Shown here one piece after another: positions 63,500 through 64,000 of a stretch of DNA of 64,000 bases (position 1 is the stretch's first letter; the number at the start of each line of letters is the position of its first letter). Source of the stretch: Amoebophrya sp. A120 (lineage: Eukaryota; Sar; Dinophyceae; Syndiniales; Amoebophryaceae); contig CAJINV010000002.1 of NCBI GenBank assembly GCA_905178155.1, forward strand, positions 2,917,250 to 2,981,249. The letters run 5' to 3'. Position numbers and translations under genes: made by a program. Below the pieces are notes generated by a model. The model was not told the DNA's origin, did not search any database, and saw only the letters and a program-made list of their open reading frames with translations.

Positions 63500-64000
63500 T
63501 ACGAACCGCAAAAGTATCGTACGCGTATATTAAATGCATTTGTATCAGTTCAACTGGTCCCGCGGTTCAACAATGTACCTACCAGTTCAATAGCGCCCCG
63601 GGGCCTAAATATTCTAGAACAAACAGGGCATTTGATATGCTCAGCGCCAAAAAAATATGCGGGTGGGGGAAGAAGTAGGGGGGGCGTTCCTGACCCAAAG
63701 GTACGCTCCTGATCTCTCTGGTACTTACTCGACCCGGGGGGTCAGGTATTACCTGACCCCCGGTTCGGGTCTGTACCTGCAATGCCGCAGCGCCGTCGTT
63801 TTAGATGGTGCTGCGGCACAGCATCGCGCACCGTGATGGGAACCACAGGCCTCAAGTCTGTCACTACAGAAAAAAGCAGCCACGACTGCGATCGGTCCTA
63901 GCGTTCGCCCGTTTTCTGTTTGAAACCAGTGCCACGCGCACAGCTTCAGTCTTCGCGTGCCCATTCATCGGAAGCACCGTTCCGAAATCGTGTGGCCGCC
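63500..64000. mobile_element. Intron with B-type left end, right end outside window
   Basis: Opens TACGAACCGCAAAAGTATCG like family B. After about 63540 the sequence is unlike other B copies and no B right end occurs before 64000, so it is either enlarged by an insert or not a B element. Holds the palindrome at 63735-63764; otherwise I see nothing in it. Confidence 0.6.
63735..63764. repeat. Palindrome (hairpin)
   Basis: GGGGGTCAGGTA followed by TTACCTGACCCCC, about 13 bases per arm with almost no loop. Function unknown. Confidence 0.8.

Noticed and set aside
79-63422. CRISPR array
   Set aside because: Repeats are many, but they are inverted element ends with exons between, of several families and irregular spacing; no direct-repeat/spacer pattern.
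79-63422. Rho-independent terminators or bacterial attenuators
   Set aside because: The inverted repeats are hundreds of bases apart, interrupt coding sequence, and the frame resumes after each; this is not bacterial DNA.
1-64000. tRNA or rRNA genes
   Set aside because: No conserved rRNA blocks or tRNA-like arms with GGTTCGAATCC-type loops were noticed on either strand.

Overview
The window looks like nuclear DNA of a protist, most probably a parasitic dinoflagellate close to Amoebophrya (Syndiniales). The organism call is inference. It rests on coding sequence broken every 20-1300 bases by short inverted-repeat elements that lack GT-AG boundaries, which matches published descriptions of introner elements in Amoebophrya genomes.

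Layout: I see one gene on the + strand running through the whole window, open at both ends. About 137 exons (22-1275 bases) alternate with about 136 introns. Nearly every intron is an introner: it starts TAT, ends ATA, has inverted-repeat ends, and sits between two copies of a 5-bp target duplication. Removing each element plus one duplication copy gives one uninterrupted reading frame of roughly 20.4 kb (about 6,800 codons) from base 38 to 63499. I followed this join by hand and met no stop codon. One junction (6796-7033) needs 6 bases removed instead of 5. About two thirds of the window is therefore intron.

Introner families, named here by terminal sequence: A (core TGTCTGGGTCTGGAAG, ~32 copies), B (core GTATCGTACTCG, ~32), C (core ACGTCCCCACCCC, ~16), D (core GGCGTTCTCAAACG, 12), E (core ATCCCCCCTCCCCATAT, 11), F (core GTGCACAACTCCCC, 11), G (core AAAAACTGTTTCACTGT, 5), H (core AAAAAAGTTTGTCACAG, 5), I (core TGCTCAAACGTTACAAT, 4), J, L, M and N (2 each) and O (1). 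All of the families I compared also carry many internal copies of GCATGACAAAT / GCATTACAAAT in both orientations.

Large composite introns: 9256-10188 (GC-rich insert), 22433-25243 (a 1.75-kb L element nested in a B element, plus a purine-rich and CCCTCTCGCGC-repeat block), 27654-30453 (2.8 kb with a long terminal-inverted-repeat element and a dead exon copy), 50325-52876 (an A element holding minisatellites and a tandem duplication), 54810-55846 (a 1-kb O element) and 56926-57651.

The protein is mostly unrecognised. The one confident domain is a WSC (carbohydrate-binding) domain in the exons between about 46032 and 48566, itself split by six introners and a low-complexity insert. A RanBP2-like zinc finger (36266-36346) and several CxxC pairs are weaker calls. 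Long Ser/Glu/Asp/Lys-rich linkers separate the more conserved stretches. I found no RNA genes, CRISPR arrays, promoters or terminators; both ends of the gene lie outside the window.
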